64,000 nt of DNA from Streptomyces sp. NBC_01260 (GTDB lineage: Bacteria > Actinomycetota > Actinomycetes > Streptomycetales > Streptomycetaceae), in the NCBI RefSeq assembly GCF_036226405.1, contig NZ_CP108464.1, positions 8,432,001-8,496,000 of the forward strand, in the 5' to 3' direction. The notes below the pieces were generated by a model. That model ran no database searches and was not told the DNA's origin. It saw nothing but the letters and a program-made list of their open reading frames with translations. The translations under genes and the position numbers were made by a program. Positions within the stretch are counted from its first letter, which is position 1, and every line of letters begins with the position of its first letter. Positions 34,357 through 44,172 of this stretch are shown here, piece by piece.

Positions 34357-35286
34357 TCACCAGGGCAGCTCCGAGAGCCGGGCCGAGATCCGCTCCCGGT
34401 CCCACGCGCCGTCCGCGACCACCACCCGGTAGCGCCGGGTCAGCGTGGCACCCGGTTCCAGGACGAGCTCGTCGTGGAACGCGAAGGACGGTGCGACCGC
34501 GGCGAACGGGTCGTTGCGGACGAACCAGTGCGCGGGGTGCCCTCCGTCCGCGCCCGCGTGGTCGTTCTCCGGGGCGTGCGCGAAGACGAGCGTCGCGTGT
34601 CCGTCCGCGCCGTCGTGCTCGCCGCTGAACGCCAGCCACGGCGCCTGCCGCCCCATCACGTCGGGCCCCTCGCCGTCCGGGGTGAGGATGCGGCCGTCAC
34701 GGAAGGCGCGCGGGCCGCGCCAGAACAGCCCGGTGTAGCCCGCGTCGGGCCGGCCCTGCGTGGTCGGGCTGCCGAACCGCAGGGGTTCGTCCCGGCGGTT
34801 GGTGACGGCGGACGACCACGTCAGCACCCAGCTGCCGTCCAGCGGATCGACGTCGTGCACCTCGACCCTGCGCAGTTCGTCCGCCCACAGCTCACCGCTG
34901 TACGGGTGCCAGCTCAGCCGCTCCGCGACCACGACGCCGTCCGCCCGCAGCGCCAACTCGTCGAAGCCGCGGTGCGCCATGGAACCCACCCGCTCGGGCA
35001 GCGGCTGATAACCCCCGCCCCGCACATAGGTGTTGCCGCCCCACAGGTTCTGCCCCGACAGCTGCGAGGCGGTCAGCTGCAGGCCCTTGTGCCAGCGGTG
35101 GTCGTTGGGCCGGTAGTCGGTCACCACCCGGTCCGACAGGGTGCGCAGCGGGTGGATGTACGGCTTCGGGGCCTCCCAGGCCGCCTCGGGCCGGTACACG
35201 TACCGCAGGAGCTCCACCCCGCTGCCCGCCACCGAGACGGCGATGTGGTCGCCGTGCCGGTGCACCAGGTCCAGCCTCCCGGTCAC
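34357..35286 (-). CDS. PmoA-like (DUF6807) family protein
   Basis: 309-residue protein with the PmoA-family pattern (YRPNDHRWHKGLQLTASQLSGQNLWGGNTYV, TTQGRPDAGYTGLFWRGPRAFRDG). The family was named after a misannotated methane monooxygenase subunit and is unrelated to it; members sit in sugar-catabolism loci of soil bacteria. GTG 35286 overlaps the stop of the Gfo/Idh gene by four bases (GTGA), so the pair is translationally coupled. A role in modified-sugar metabolism is inferred from that coupling. Confidence 0.8.
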   Translation of the reverse strand: MTGRLDLVHRHGDHIAVSVAGSGVELLRYVYRPEAAWEAPKPYIHPLRTLSDRVVTDYRPNDHRWHKGLQLTASQLSGQNLWGGNTYVRGGGYQPLPERVGSMAHRGFDELALRADGVVVAERLSWHPYSGELWADELRRVEVHDVDPLDGSWVLTWSSAVTNRRDEPLRFGSPTTQGRPDAGYTGLFWRGPRAFRDGRILTPDGEGPDVMGRQAPWLAFSGEHDGADGHATLVFAHAPENDHAGADGGHPAHWFVRNDPFAAVAPSFAFHDELVLEPGATLTRRYRVVVADGAWDRERISARLSELPW

Positions 35287-36203
35287 GCGCCCGCCTCCGC
35301 CGGTTCGGGCGCCCAGCCGGGGGCATCGCCGTGCAGGGCGCTGTAGTACGGATCGCCGGGGCCGATCTCGCCGGCCCGGACGGTCTTCCCGGTGAAGGCG
35401 GCCTTGTACAGCGCGGCGACCAGCTCAAGGCTGGTACGGCCGTCGGCGCCGCTGCTGCGCGGCCGGCGCCCGGCGCGCAGGTCGGCGAGCAGACCACGCA
35501 GCTGCGCCTCGTGCGAACTGGGTACGTCGGCGCCGAAGTCCTGCCAGGCGGAAGCGAGTTCGGGGGAGACCCCGGGGGCGGGGGTGATCCGCCAGTCCGC
35601 GTTGCGGTGGCCGTACAGATGGGTGAGCTCGACCGTGGCCCGCTCGCAGTCGATCCGGATCCGGCTGACCTCGTCGGGACTGAGCACACTGTTGACGATC
35701 GTGGCCATCGTGCCGTTCTCGAAGCGGACCAGCGCGGTGGAGACGTCCTCCGTCTCGACGATCGCGGCGTACGGACCGCCGTGCTCCGGCCCCTCCGCCG
35801 CCTCGATCGCGTCGAAGTCCTCCAGCGAGGGGCAGGGCGGCTTCTCGCACCACACCCAGGCGCCCGCCCGCAGCGCGGCGATGGTCTGGTCGCGGTGGAA
35901 GCGGGGCGGCGTACCGAGCGTGACCAGGCCGGGGCGTTGCTCGGCGAGCATCAGATCCAGATCGGTGTACGGACGTCCGGTGCCGGCGTCGGCGCAGAAC
36001 GCCTCGGCGGAAGCGGCGTCGACATCCACCGCCGCGACGATCTCCAGCGGCTGTTCGGCGGCCAGCGCACGCAGCGCGGGCAGATGACTGCCGCGTGCGA
36101 TCGCGCCCGTGCCGACGATCGCGACCCGGACCGGCGTGCTGGGGGAAGCCTGGCTGGGCGTGACAAACACCTCCGCGGTGAGGGGGCGCCCACCGGATAG
36201 CAA
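35283..36203 (-). CDS. Gfo/Idh/MocA family oxidoreductase, apparently internally deleted
   Basis: 306 residues; full-length relatives of this subgroup are, from memory, about 380. The NAD(P) Rossmann part is complete (VRVAIVGTGAIARGSHLPAL, and the catalytic-lysine motif CEKPP). The sequence then jumps near residue 148 (position ~35760) from GGPYAAIV straight to ETEDVSTALVRFENGTMATIVNSVLSPDE. Relatives have roughly 75 residues there, including the GG-H-xD active-site segment. An in-frame deletion is the simplest explanation, so the product may be inactive. TTG 36203 is preceded by GGGAG with a 7-nt gap. An AAGCGCTT box overlaps this start region. Confidence 0.75.
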   Translation of the reverse strand: MLSGGRPLTAEVFVTPSQASPSTPVRVAIVGTGAIARGSHLPALRALAAEQPLEIVAAVDVDAASAEAFCADAGTGRPYTDLDLMLAEQRPGLVTLGTPPRFHRDQTIAALRAGAWVWCEKPPCPSLEDFDAIEAAEGPEHGGPYAAIVETEDVSTALVRFENGTMATIVNSVLSPDEVSRIRIDCERATVELTHLYGHRNADWRITPAPGVSPELASAWQDFGADVPSSHEAQLRGLLADLRAGRRPRSSGADGRTSLELVAALYKAAFTGKTVRAGEIGPGDPYYSALHGDAPGWAPEPAEAGA

Positions 36204-36211
36204 GCGCTTTC
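36200..36211. promoter_or_regulatory. LacI-type operator-like box at Gfo/Idh gene start
   Basis: GCAAGCGCTTTC has a perfect AAGCGCTT core, the typical centre of LacI/GalR-family operators of Streptomyces sugar genes. It overlaps the TTG start and Shine-Dalgarno region of the Gfo/Idh-PmoA-like operon, where a repressor would block initiation. Confidence 0.45.
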
Positions 36212-36340
36212 TCCCAGCGGAAACCTAGGCTTTGCGCCGGGGTCCGGTCAAGAGATCCGGACCGTGGTCGGCGCGGTCCGATGAGTTCCCACCTGCGGTG
36301 GAGTCATCCTGTTGACCCCGACAGCTGAGAAGGCGGAGCG

Positions 36341-37489
36341 ATGAGCACCCTGCGCGAAGTACTCGAAACGCACGTCCGTCACGGATCGGTGCCCGGAGCG
36401 GTGGGCCTGGTGGCCCGCGGCGCACACATCGAGGTGGAGGCGGTCGGCTCCGCCTTCACGGACGGCAGCGCTCCGATGGCCCGGGACTCCCTCTTCCGGC
36501 TCGCTTCGATCACCAAGCCGCTCACCGCGGCGGCGGCCATGATGCTGATCGAGGACGGCCGGATCGCCCCGGCCGACCCGGTCGCGCGGTGGCTGCCCGA
36601 ACTGGCGTCACCGAAGGTGGTACGCACCCCGGACGGCCCGGTCAACGACGTGGTGCCGGCCGTCCGGGCGATCACCGTGTTCGACCTGCTCACCTTCCGC
36701 GCCGGGTACGGATTCCCGTCAGACTTCTCGCTGCCCGCTGTCGCGCCCCTGTTCAGCGAATTGAACCAGGGTCCGCCGGAGCCGCAGGCCGTCGCCGCCC
36801 CGGACGCGTGGATGGCGGCCCTGGCCCGGGTGCCGATGCTCCACCAGCCGGGGGAGGCGTGGCTGTACAACACCTGCTCCGACATCCTGGGTGTGCTGAT
36901 CGCGAGGGTTTCGGGGCAGTCGTTGGCGGAGTTCATGGCGGAGCGGCTGTTCGAGCCGCTCGGTATGACCGACACCGGATTCGCGGCGCCGGCGGACCGG
37001 CTCGACCGGTTCACCGGCTACTACCGTGCCGGTACGGAGGGGGCCCTGGAACTGGTGGACGCCCCGGACGGGCAGTGGAGCAGCATGCCGGAATTCCCGT
37101 CCGGTGCCGGCGGACTCGTCTCGACGGTGGACGACTGGTACGCCTTCGCCCGGATGCTGCTCGACGGCGGGGCCGTGGGCAGCCGCAGCCTGCTGACGCC
37201 CGAATCGGTGCGGCGGATGACGACCGATCACCTGACACCCGCGCAGCGCGCGGCCAGCGGACTGTTCACCGAAGGGCAGGGCTGGGGGTTCGGCGGCTCG
37301 GTCGACGTCGAGACGCTCGATCCCTGGAACGTTCCGGGGCGCTACGGCTGGGTCGGCGGCACCGGCACGACGGCGCACATCATCCCGGCCACCGGTACGG
37401 TCGCCATCATGCTCAGCCAGGTGGCGATGGCCGGCCCCACCCCGCCCGTGCTGATGCGGGACTTCTGGCGGCACGCCGCGAGCGTCTGA
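36341..37489 (+). CDS. Beta-lactamase-fold serine hydrolase (class C-like esterase)
   Basis: 382-residue serine hydrolase of the beta-lactamase/D-Ala-D-Ala-peptidase fold. The SxxK motif is SITK (Ser near residue 56), the second motif is YNT in AWLYNTCSDILGVLIA, and the third (KTG-like) is GWVGGTGTTAHI. No signal peptide is visible, so it is probably a cytoplasmic EstB-type esterase rather than a resistance enzyme. It begins at ATG 36341 behind GGCGGAG and is divergent from the Gfo/Idh gene. Confidence 0.88.
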   Translation: MSTLREVLETHVRHGSVPGAVGLVARGAHIEVEAVGSAFTDGSAPMARDSLFRLASITKPLTAAAAMMLIEDGRIAPADPVARWLPELASPKVVRTPDGPVNDVVPAVRAITVFDLLTFRAGYGFPSDFSLPAVAPLFSELNQGPPEPQAVAAPDAWMAALARVPMLHQPGEAWLYNTCSDILGVLIARVSGQSLAEFMAERLFEPLGMTDTGFAAPADRLDRFTGYYRAGTEGALELVDAPDGQWSSMPEFPSGAGGLVSTVDDWYAFARMLLDGGAVGSRSLLTPESVRRMTTDHLTPAQRAASGLFTEGQGWGFGGSVDVETLDPWNVPGRYGWVGGTGTTAHIIPATGTVAIMLSQVAMAGPTPPVLMRDFWRHAASV

Positions 37490-37536
37490 ACCACGAACCC
37501 CGTACTCCGAGGTGCGATGGTGGGCGCCGGTACCCG

Positions 37537-38700
37537 TCAGGCGTCCGCCACCGAGTCGAACTCCACCTCGTCGCGCCCGACTCCCTGCGCGTCCGCGTCC
37601 ACCGACCGGCGCAGGGCCTCGTGGAGCTTCGCCGGGGTCAGCACCCCGAGGAACCGTGCCCCGTCCAGCACCGCCACCCAGCCGGCGTCGTGCTGGAGCA
37701 TCTCGCTGAACGCCTTCTTCAACGGGGCGCCGACCGGCACCCACGCGTCCATCCGGCGGGCGAGTTCACCCACCGTGCCGTGCTCCCCGGCGATCCGCAG
37801 CGCATCCGCCGCCACCCAGCCGTGCAGCTCGCCGGCACCGTTCAGGACGACCGCCCACCGCGATCCCGCGGCGCCGAGCCGGGCCGCCGCCATCCGGGCG
37901 GGCTCGTCCAGCCGGGCCACCGGTGGCTCCTCCAGGTCCTCCGGTTCGATCGTGGTGACCGACAGCCGCTTGAGCCCCCGGTCGGCACCGACGAACCGCG
38001 CCACGTACGGGGTCGCCGGGGCCCCGAGCACCGCCCCCGGGCTGTCGAACTGCTCGATGCGCCCCTCCCCGTACACCGCGATCCGGTCACCCATCCGTAC
38101 CGCCTCCTCGATGTCATGGGTGACCATCAGGACCGTCTTCCTGACCGTGGCCTGCAGGCTCAGGAACTCGTTCTGCAGCCGCTCCCGCACCACCGGGTCC
38201 ACCGCGCCGAACGGTTCGTCCATCAGCAGCACCGGTGGATCGGCGGCCAGGGCCCGTGCCACGCCGACCCGCTGGCGCTGGCCGCCGGAGAGCTGGGCGG
38301 GGTACCTGGAGCCGTACGTCGCCGGATCGAGGCCGACCAGATCCAGCAGTTCGGCCGCGCGCTCCCGCGCCCTGGACCGCTTCCAGCCGACCAGCGCCGG
38401 GACCGTGGCGGTGTTGTCGAGGACCGTCCGGTGCGGGAACAGCCCGACCTGCTGGATGACGTAGCCGATCCCGCGGCGTAGCTTCACCGGGTCGACCGTC
38501 GAGATGTCCTTGCCGTCGACCAGGATCCGTCCGGAGGTCGGCTCGATCAGCCGGTTGACCATCATCATCGTGGTGGTCTTGCCGCAGCCGGACGGGCCGA
38601 CCAGGGTGACGAGCTCTCCCTCGGCGACCTCGAAGGACAGTTCGTGGACTGCCGTCGTACCGTTCGGATAGACCTTGCCGACCTGCTCGAACCGGATCAT
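37537..38700 (-). CDS. Betaine/choline-type ABC transporter ATP-binding protein (OpuCA-like)
   Basis: 387-residue ATPase. Walker A is GPSGCGKTTT, the signature LSGGQRQR, Walker B VLLMDEPFGAVD, and the H-loop MVTHDIEEA. The C-terminal third (residues ~245-370) holds CBS domains, as in ProV/OpuCA, where they sense ionic strength. It should power the permeases at 32042-33393. In most relatives this gene is the first or adjacent member of the operon; here it is on the opposite strand, 3.2 kb from the binding-protein gene. Confidence 0.9.
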   Translation of the reverse strand: MIRFEQVGKVYPNGTTAVHELSFEVAEGELVTLVGPSGCGKTTTMMMVNRLIEPTSGRILVDGKDISTVDPVKLRRGIGYVIQQVGLFPHRTVLDNTATVPALVGWKRSRARERAAELLDLVGLDPATYGSRYPAQLSGGQRQRVGVARALAADPPVLLMDEPFGAVDPVVRERLQNEFLSLQATVRKTVLMVTHDIEEAVRMGDRIAVYGEGRIEQFDSPGAVLGAPATPYVARFVGADRGLKRLSVTTIEPEDLEEPPVARLDEPARMAAARLGAAGSRWAVVLNGAGELHGWVAADALRIAGEHGTVGELARRMDAWVPVGAPLKKAFSEMLQHDAGWVAVLDGARFLGVLTPAKLHEALRRSVDADAQGVGRDEVEFDSVADA

Positions 38701-38805
38701 GACTGCACGTTAGGAGGCGGCCGGACCCGCCGCACACGGGCCGGGACTGTCCGGGTCACACAGGTGTGCTGAACTGTCCGGGAAACATCGGATTCAGGAG
38801 CACCC

Positions 38806-40101
38806 TTGAACAGCTACCGTCAGCCCGGCCTCGTCCTCACCGACCGTCACTTCACCGTACCGCTCGATCACACCGACCCCGGCGGTGAGCAGATCGAGAT
38901 CTTCGGCCGGGAGGTGGTGGCAGGCTCCAGGACCGCCGAAGAGCTGCCGTGGCTGCTGTACCTGGAGGGCGGACCCGGCTTCGGCGCCCGGCGTTTCACC
39001 GGCGCGGAGGCCTGGCTGGGCCGCGCGGTGCAGGAGTTCCGGGTGCTGCTCCTGGACCAGCGCGGCACCGGACTGTCCACCCCGGCCAACCGGCAGACGC
39101 TGCCGCTGCGCGGCGGTCCGCGGGAGCAGGCCGACTACCTCGCGCACTTCCGGTCCGACAGCATCGTGCGGGACTGCGAACTGATCCGGCCGCAGCTGAC
39201 CGGCGGCGCGCCCTGGACGGTCCTCGGCCAGTCCTTCGGCGGCTTCTGCGCCGTCCGCTACCTCTCCGCCGCGCCGGAAGGGCTCAGCACCGTCCTGATC
39301 ACCGGCGGTCTGCCCTCGCTCGACGCCCACGCGGACGACGTCTACCGGGCCGCGTACCCGAGGATCGAGCGGAAGGTCGCCGCGCACTACGCCCGCTACC
39401 CGCAGGATGTCGAGCGTGCCCGCGCAATCACCGCACACCTCGCGGAGCACCGCCCGGAGAGCGCCGGACACCGGCTGACGCCCGAGGGGTTCCAGTCGCT
39501 GGGCATCCTGCTCGGTGGCGGCAGCGGCAGCCACCAGCTGCACTACCTGCTGGAGAACGCCTTCGTCCGCACCCCGCACGGCACCGAGCTCTCCGACACG
39601 TTCCAGGAGGCCATGCGCACGGCCGCCTCGTTTGCCGGACATCCGCTGTACGCGCTGCTGCACGAGGCCATCTACGGCCAGGGCGAGCGTCCCACCGGCT
39701 GGGCGGCCGAGCGGGTCCGTGCCGAGTTCCCGCAGTTCGACGCGGCGACGGCGCTCCAGGGCGACGGCCCGGTCCTCTTCACCGGCGAGAGCATCCACCC
39801 CTGGCACTTCGACGTGGACCCGGCGCTGCGCCCGCTGCGCGAGACGGCCGAACTGCTCGCCACCCGCGGCGACTGGGCGCCGCTGTACGACACCGAGCGC
39901 CTGGCCGCCAACGACGTACCGGTGGCCGCCGCCGTCTACCACGACGACATGTACGTGGACACGGCCCACGCGTTGCGTACCGCCGCCTCGATCCGCGGAT
40001 TGCGCACCTGGGTGACCGACGAGTACGAGCACGACGGGCTGCGCGCCGGCGGCCCGAGGGTCCTGGACCGGCTGCTCGCCCTGGTCCGCGACGAGGTCTG
40101 A
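38806..40101 (+). CDS. Proline iminopeptidase-like alpha/beta hydrolase (S33)
   Basis: 431-residue S33-family peptidase. Landmarks are the oxyanion region YLEGGPGFGARRF, LLLDQRGTGLSTP, the nucleophile elbow VLGQSFGGFC (Ser near residue 146), a large helical cap, and the catalytic histidine in YEHDGLRAGG. It releases N-terminal proline or similar residues from peptides in the cytoplasm. TTG 38806 has CAGGAG five nt upstream. It is divergent from the OpuCA-like gene with 105 bp between. Confidence 0.88.
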   Translation: MNSYRQPGLVLTDRHFTVPLDHTDPGGEQIEIFGREVVAGSRTAEELPWLLYLEGGPGFGARRFTGAEAWLGRAVQEFRVLLLDQRGTGLSTPANRQTLPLRGGPREQADYLAHFRSDSIVRDCELIRPQLTGGAPWTVLGQSFGGFCAVRYLSAAPEGLSTVLITGGLPSLDAHADDVYRAAYPRIERKVAAHYARYPQDVERARAITAHLAEHRPESAGHRLTPEGFQSLGILLGGGSGSHQLHYLLENAFVRTPHGTELSDTFQEAMRTAASFAGHPLYALLHEAIYGQGERPTGWAAERVRAEFPQFDAATALQGDGPVLFTGESIHPWHFDVDPALRPLRETAELLATRGDWAPLYDTERLAANDVPVAAAVYHDDMYVDTAHALRTAASIRGLRTWVTDEYEHDGLRAGGPRVLDRLLALVRDEV

Positions 40102-40126
40102 GCCGTTCCTCCAGGGCCGGCCGGGG

Positions 40127-40699
40127 TCAGCCCTGGAGGGCGTCCAGCGTCGCGTTCAGGCTCGCCGCCGCACGCGGGTCACGGTTGTAGGGGAGCCTGG
40201 ACAGGACCGCCGCGATGCCGCGGGTGTCGGTCACCGCGGAGAACACGAGACCGGAACCGATACCGGCGGACAGCCAGCGTGCGGCCGGGTACCGGACCCC
40301 CGCCAGCAGGCCGGCCACCACCAGCGAACCGGCGGCGAGCCGCACCTGCCGCTCCAGCGGCCAGGTGTCCCGGGCGCCGGCGGGACGGTCCAGGCCGCGG
40401 CCCTCGCCCTCCCAGGCTGAGGTGCCGCCGGTCAGCGTGGCGGCGTCGATGTCGGCGGCCGAGAGGATGTCGCAGGCCCGGGTGGAGCGGACGCCGGAGG
40501 CGCAGACCACGAGCAGGGAGCCGCGAGCCGAGGCGGACTTGAGGGCCGCCACCGCCTCGGAAAGGCGGTCGAGCGGGATGTTCAGGGCGCCGGGAACGTG
40601 CCCGGAGGCGTACTCGCCCGGGGCCCGCACATCGATGACGGTGAACTCCGTGAGACGGGCCGCGGCCTGGGCTGGTGAGAGGGATACGGGGCTGGTCAC
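40127..40699 (-). CDS. Rhodanese domain protein with DUF2892 membrane tail
   Basis: 190 residues. Residues ~5-110 are a rhodanese domain (FTVIDVRAPGEYASGHVPGALNIPLDRL) with the active-site cysteine in LLVVCASGVRSTRA. Residues ~120-180 are a DUF2892 segment with two hydrophobic helices (QVRLAAGSLVVAGLLAGV and WLSAGIGSGLVFSAVTD), so it is membrane anchored. The GTG at 40699 follows AAAGGAAA. It probably handles sulfane sulphur or thiosulphate. It is convergent with the peptidase gene, 25 bp apart. Confidence 0.88.
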   Translation of the reverse strand: MTSPVSLSPAQAAARLTEFTVIDVRAPGEYASGHVPGALNIPLDRLSEAVAALKSASARGSLLVVCASGVRSTRACDILSAADIDAATLTGGTSAWEGEGRGLDRPAGARDTWPLERQVRLAAGSLVVAGLLAGVRYPAARWLSAGIGSGLVFSAVTDTRGIAAVLSRLPYNRDPRAAASLNATLDALQG

Positions 40700-40881
40700 G
40701 AGCAGTGTTTCCTTTCGTTCACCGAGCGGGGCGGGTTCTCGGTCTCTCCTGCCCCGGACAGGCCAGGGTACCCGTCGGGGTATCCGAAGCCGCGGCGTAC
40801 GAAGCCCGGCGGGCCGTGGTCCGCCCGGCCGGGGGCCGGCGAAGCACCCCGGCCCGGCGGACGGACCCGTACAGGCCCCAA

Positions 40882-42366
<1,485 letters not shown>

Positions 42367-42470
42367 AAAGTTGCGCTTGTGGGCGCGCCGCCGTGGGTCC
42401 GGGGGAGTGGGCTCGGTGCCGGGTCGTGCGACAGCGGGCCGGGTCCGCCAGGTCCGGTTAGCCTGCCGAT

Positions 42471-43202
42471 ATGACGGTGCAGCTGGAATCCATGCCCGAG
42501 GACTGGCAGCGCGCACTCGCCGTCGTCGCTCATCCCGACGATCTGGAGTACGGCTGCGCGGCGGCCGTCGCCGTGTGGACCGACGCCGGGCGCGAGGTCA
42601 CCTATGTGCTGGCCACCCGGGGCGAGGCCGGCATCGACACCCTCGAACCGGAGGAGTGCGCACCGCTGCGCGAGCGGGAGCAGCGCGCGAGCGCGGCGGT
42701 CGTCGGGGCCTTGGGAGTGGAGTTCCTGGATCATCGCGACGGGGTGATCGAGTACGGCATGGACCTGCGCCGCGACATCGCGGCGGCCGTCCGCAGGTAC
42801 CGGCCCGAGCTGATCGTGACGCTCAATCACCGCGACACCTGGGGCGGGGTCGCCTGGAACACCCCCGACCACCGTGCGGTGGGCCGCGCGACCCTGGACG
42901 CGGCGGCCGACGCGGGCAACCGCTGGATCTTCCCGGAGCTGACCGGGCAGGGGCTCGAACCGTGGAACGGGGTGCGCTGGGTGGCCGTCGCCGGATCGGC
43001 CACGCCTACGCACGCCGTCGACGCGACGGCCGGGCTGGAGCGCTCGGTGCGGTCGCTGCTCGCCCACCGCACATACATCGAGGTGCTCACGGACCAGGAC
43101 CCCGAGGAGTACTGCCGCGCCTTCCTCACCGGCAACGCCGAGGCCTCGGCCGAGCGGTTCGGCGGCCGGCCCGCCATCACCTTCGAGCTCTTCGCGCGCT
43201 GA
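42471..43202 (+). CDS. PIG-L family deacetylase
   Basis: 243-residue zinc deacetylase of the LmbE/MshB/Mca superfamily. The metal motif is VVAHPDDLEYGCAAAVA, and NHRDTWGGVAWNTPDHRAVGRA carries the second conserved histidine. In actinomycetes such enzymes remove acetyl groups from GlcNAc conjugates, as in mycothiol metabolism, or act on other amides. Core MshB and Mca are longer, so this is a paralogue of unknown substrate. It is divergent from argG. Confidence 0.87.
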   Translation: MTVQLESMPEDWQRALAVVAHPDDLEYGCAAAVAVWTDAGREVTYVLATRGEAGIDTLEPEECAPLREREQRASAAVVGALGVEFLDHRDGVIEYGMDLRRDIAAAVRRYRPELIVTLNHRDTWGGVAWNTPDHRAVGRATLDAAADAGNRWIFPELTGQGLEPWNGVRWVAVAGSATPTHAVDATAGLERSVRSLLAHRTYIEVLTDQDPEEYCRAFLTGNAEASAERFGGRPAITFELFAR

Positions 43203-43262
43203 GTCGGACGGGCTCTGGCCGCCTCCGGGCGAGCCGCCGTACTCTGTTCTGCGCAAAGCATT

Positions 43263-43277
43263 CTGACGTTGCGTCAG
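43263..43277. promoter_or_regulatory. 15-bp operator-like inverted repeat before enoyl-CoA hydratase
   Basis: CTGACG-TTG-CGTCAG is a perfect 6-3-6 inverted repeat ending 18 bp upstream of the GTG at 43296. TGACG(N)3CGTCA half-sites are what TetR-family regulators of acyl-CoA genes often bind, so a repressor at this position is likely. Confidence 0.55.
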
Positions 43278-43295
43278 TTAGAGGAGGAGGCGGCC

Positions 43296-44129
43296 GTGCT
43301 CGACATCCTCGATCGCGACATCGCGCACGGCGAGGAGCGGATCACGCTGCGGATCGAGGACGGTGTGGGTGTGCTGACCCTCTGCCGGCCCGACCGGCTC
43401 AACGGCTGGAGCTGGGAGTCCAGCAGGCAGCTCGGCATCATGGCGGACCGGATCCGTTTCGACGACTCGGTCCGGGCCGTTCTGCTGCGCGGCGAGGGCC
43501 GGGCCTTCTGTGCCGGGATCGACGTCACCGCGCCAGGTGGCGACATCACCGGGCGTTCCCCCGCTGAGCGCACCCATCGCTACTACGAGGGCATCCGCTG
43601 GGTCCACGAACGCTTCGCCGCGTTCGCCGGGCTTCCGCAGCCGGTGGTCGCCGCGGTCCAGGGCTACTGCCTGGGCTTCGGCTTCGAACTGGCACTGATG
43701 GCCGATATCCGGATCGCCGCCGACGATGCCGTGTTCGCACTGCCGGAGGCCGGTATCGGGGTCGCTGTCGATGCGGGCGGCGACATGCGGATCGCCCGCG
43801 AGGCCGGGGCGGGCTGGGCGAAGTACCTCGCGCTCACCGGCCGCCGGATCGACGCGGCGACGGCCGAGCGGATCGGGCTGCTCCAGGGCGTCACGCCGCC
43901 CGGTGAACTGGAGCGCACCGCGCGGTCCGTGGCCGACGCCGTGGCGGCCAACGCCCCCTTGGCCGTACGCCACATCAAGCGTTCGGTCGACGCCTTCGCG
44001 GATGCCGGGATGGCGGACGCGCTCGACCGGACGGCGCTGGCGGCGGCGCTCACCCTCACCTCGCAGGACTGCGCCGAGGGCTATGCGGCCAAGGCCGCCC
44101 GCCGTCCACCGCGCTTCGAGGGCCGCTGA
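43296..44129 (+). CDS. Enoyl-CoA hydratase/isomerase family protein
   Basis: 277-residue crotonase-fold enzyme. The oxyanion-hole segments are FCAGIDVTAPGG and QGYCLGFGFELALMADIRIA. Of the two catalytic glutamates of classical hydratases, the second is present in LPEAGIGVAVDAGG; the first position reads as part of GFGFELAL. GTG 43296 is chosen because GAGGAGGAGG precedes it; an earlier TTG (43269) would start inside the operator repeat. Its last codons lie in a 39-bp tandem repeat shared with the convergent SDR gene. It may work with that reductase in beta-oxidation of unusual acids. Confidence 0.88.
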   Translation: MLDILDRDIAHGEERITLRIEDGVGVLTLCRPDRLNGWSWESSRQLGIMADRIRFDDSVRAVLLRGEGRAFCAGIDVTAPGGDITGRSPAERTHRYYEGIRWVHERFAAFAGLPQPVVAAVQGYCLGFGFELALMADIRIAADDAVFALPEAGIGVAVDAGGDMRIAREAGAGWAKYLALTGRRIDAATAERIGLLQGVTPPGELERTARSVADAVAANAPLAVRHIKRSVDAFADAGMADALDRTALAAALTLTSQDCAEGYAAKAARRPPRFEGR

Positions 44130-44172
44130 CTCACCGCCCGCCGTCCGCCGCGCTTCGAGGGCGGCCGACTTG
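44095..44172. repeat. 39-bp tandem duplication at convergent gene ends
   Basis: Two copies of a 39-bp unit (44095-44133 and 44134-44172) match at 34 of 39 positions, and a 10-bp piece of a third copy (CCGCCCGCCG) follows at 44173. The echA-like stop (44127-44129) and the SDR stop (44131-44133) fall at the junction, so both C-termini are encoded within the duplication. Confidence 0.85.
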
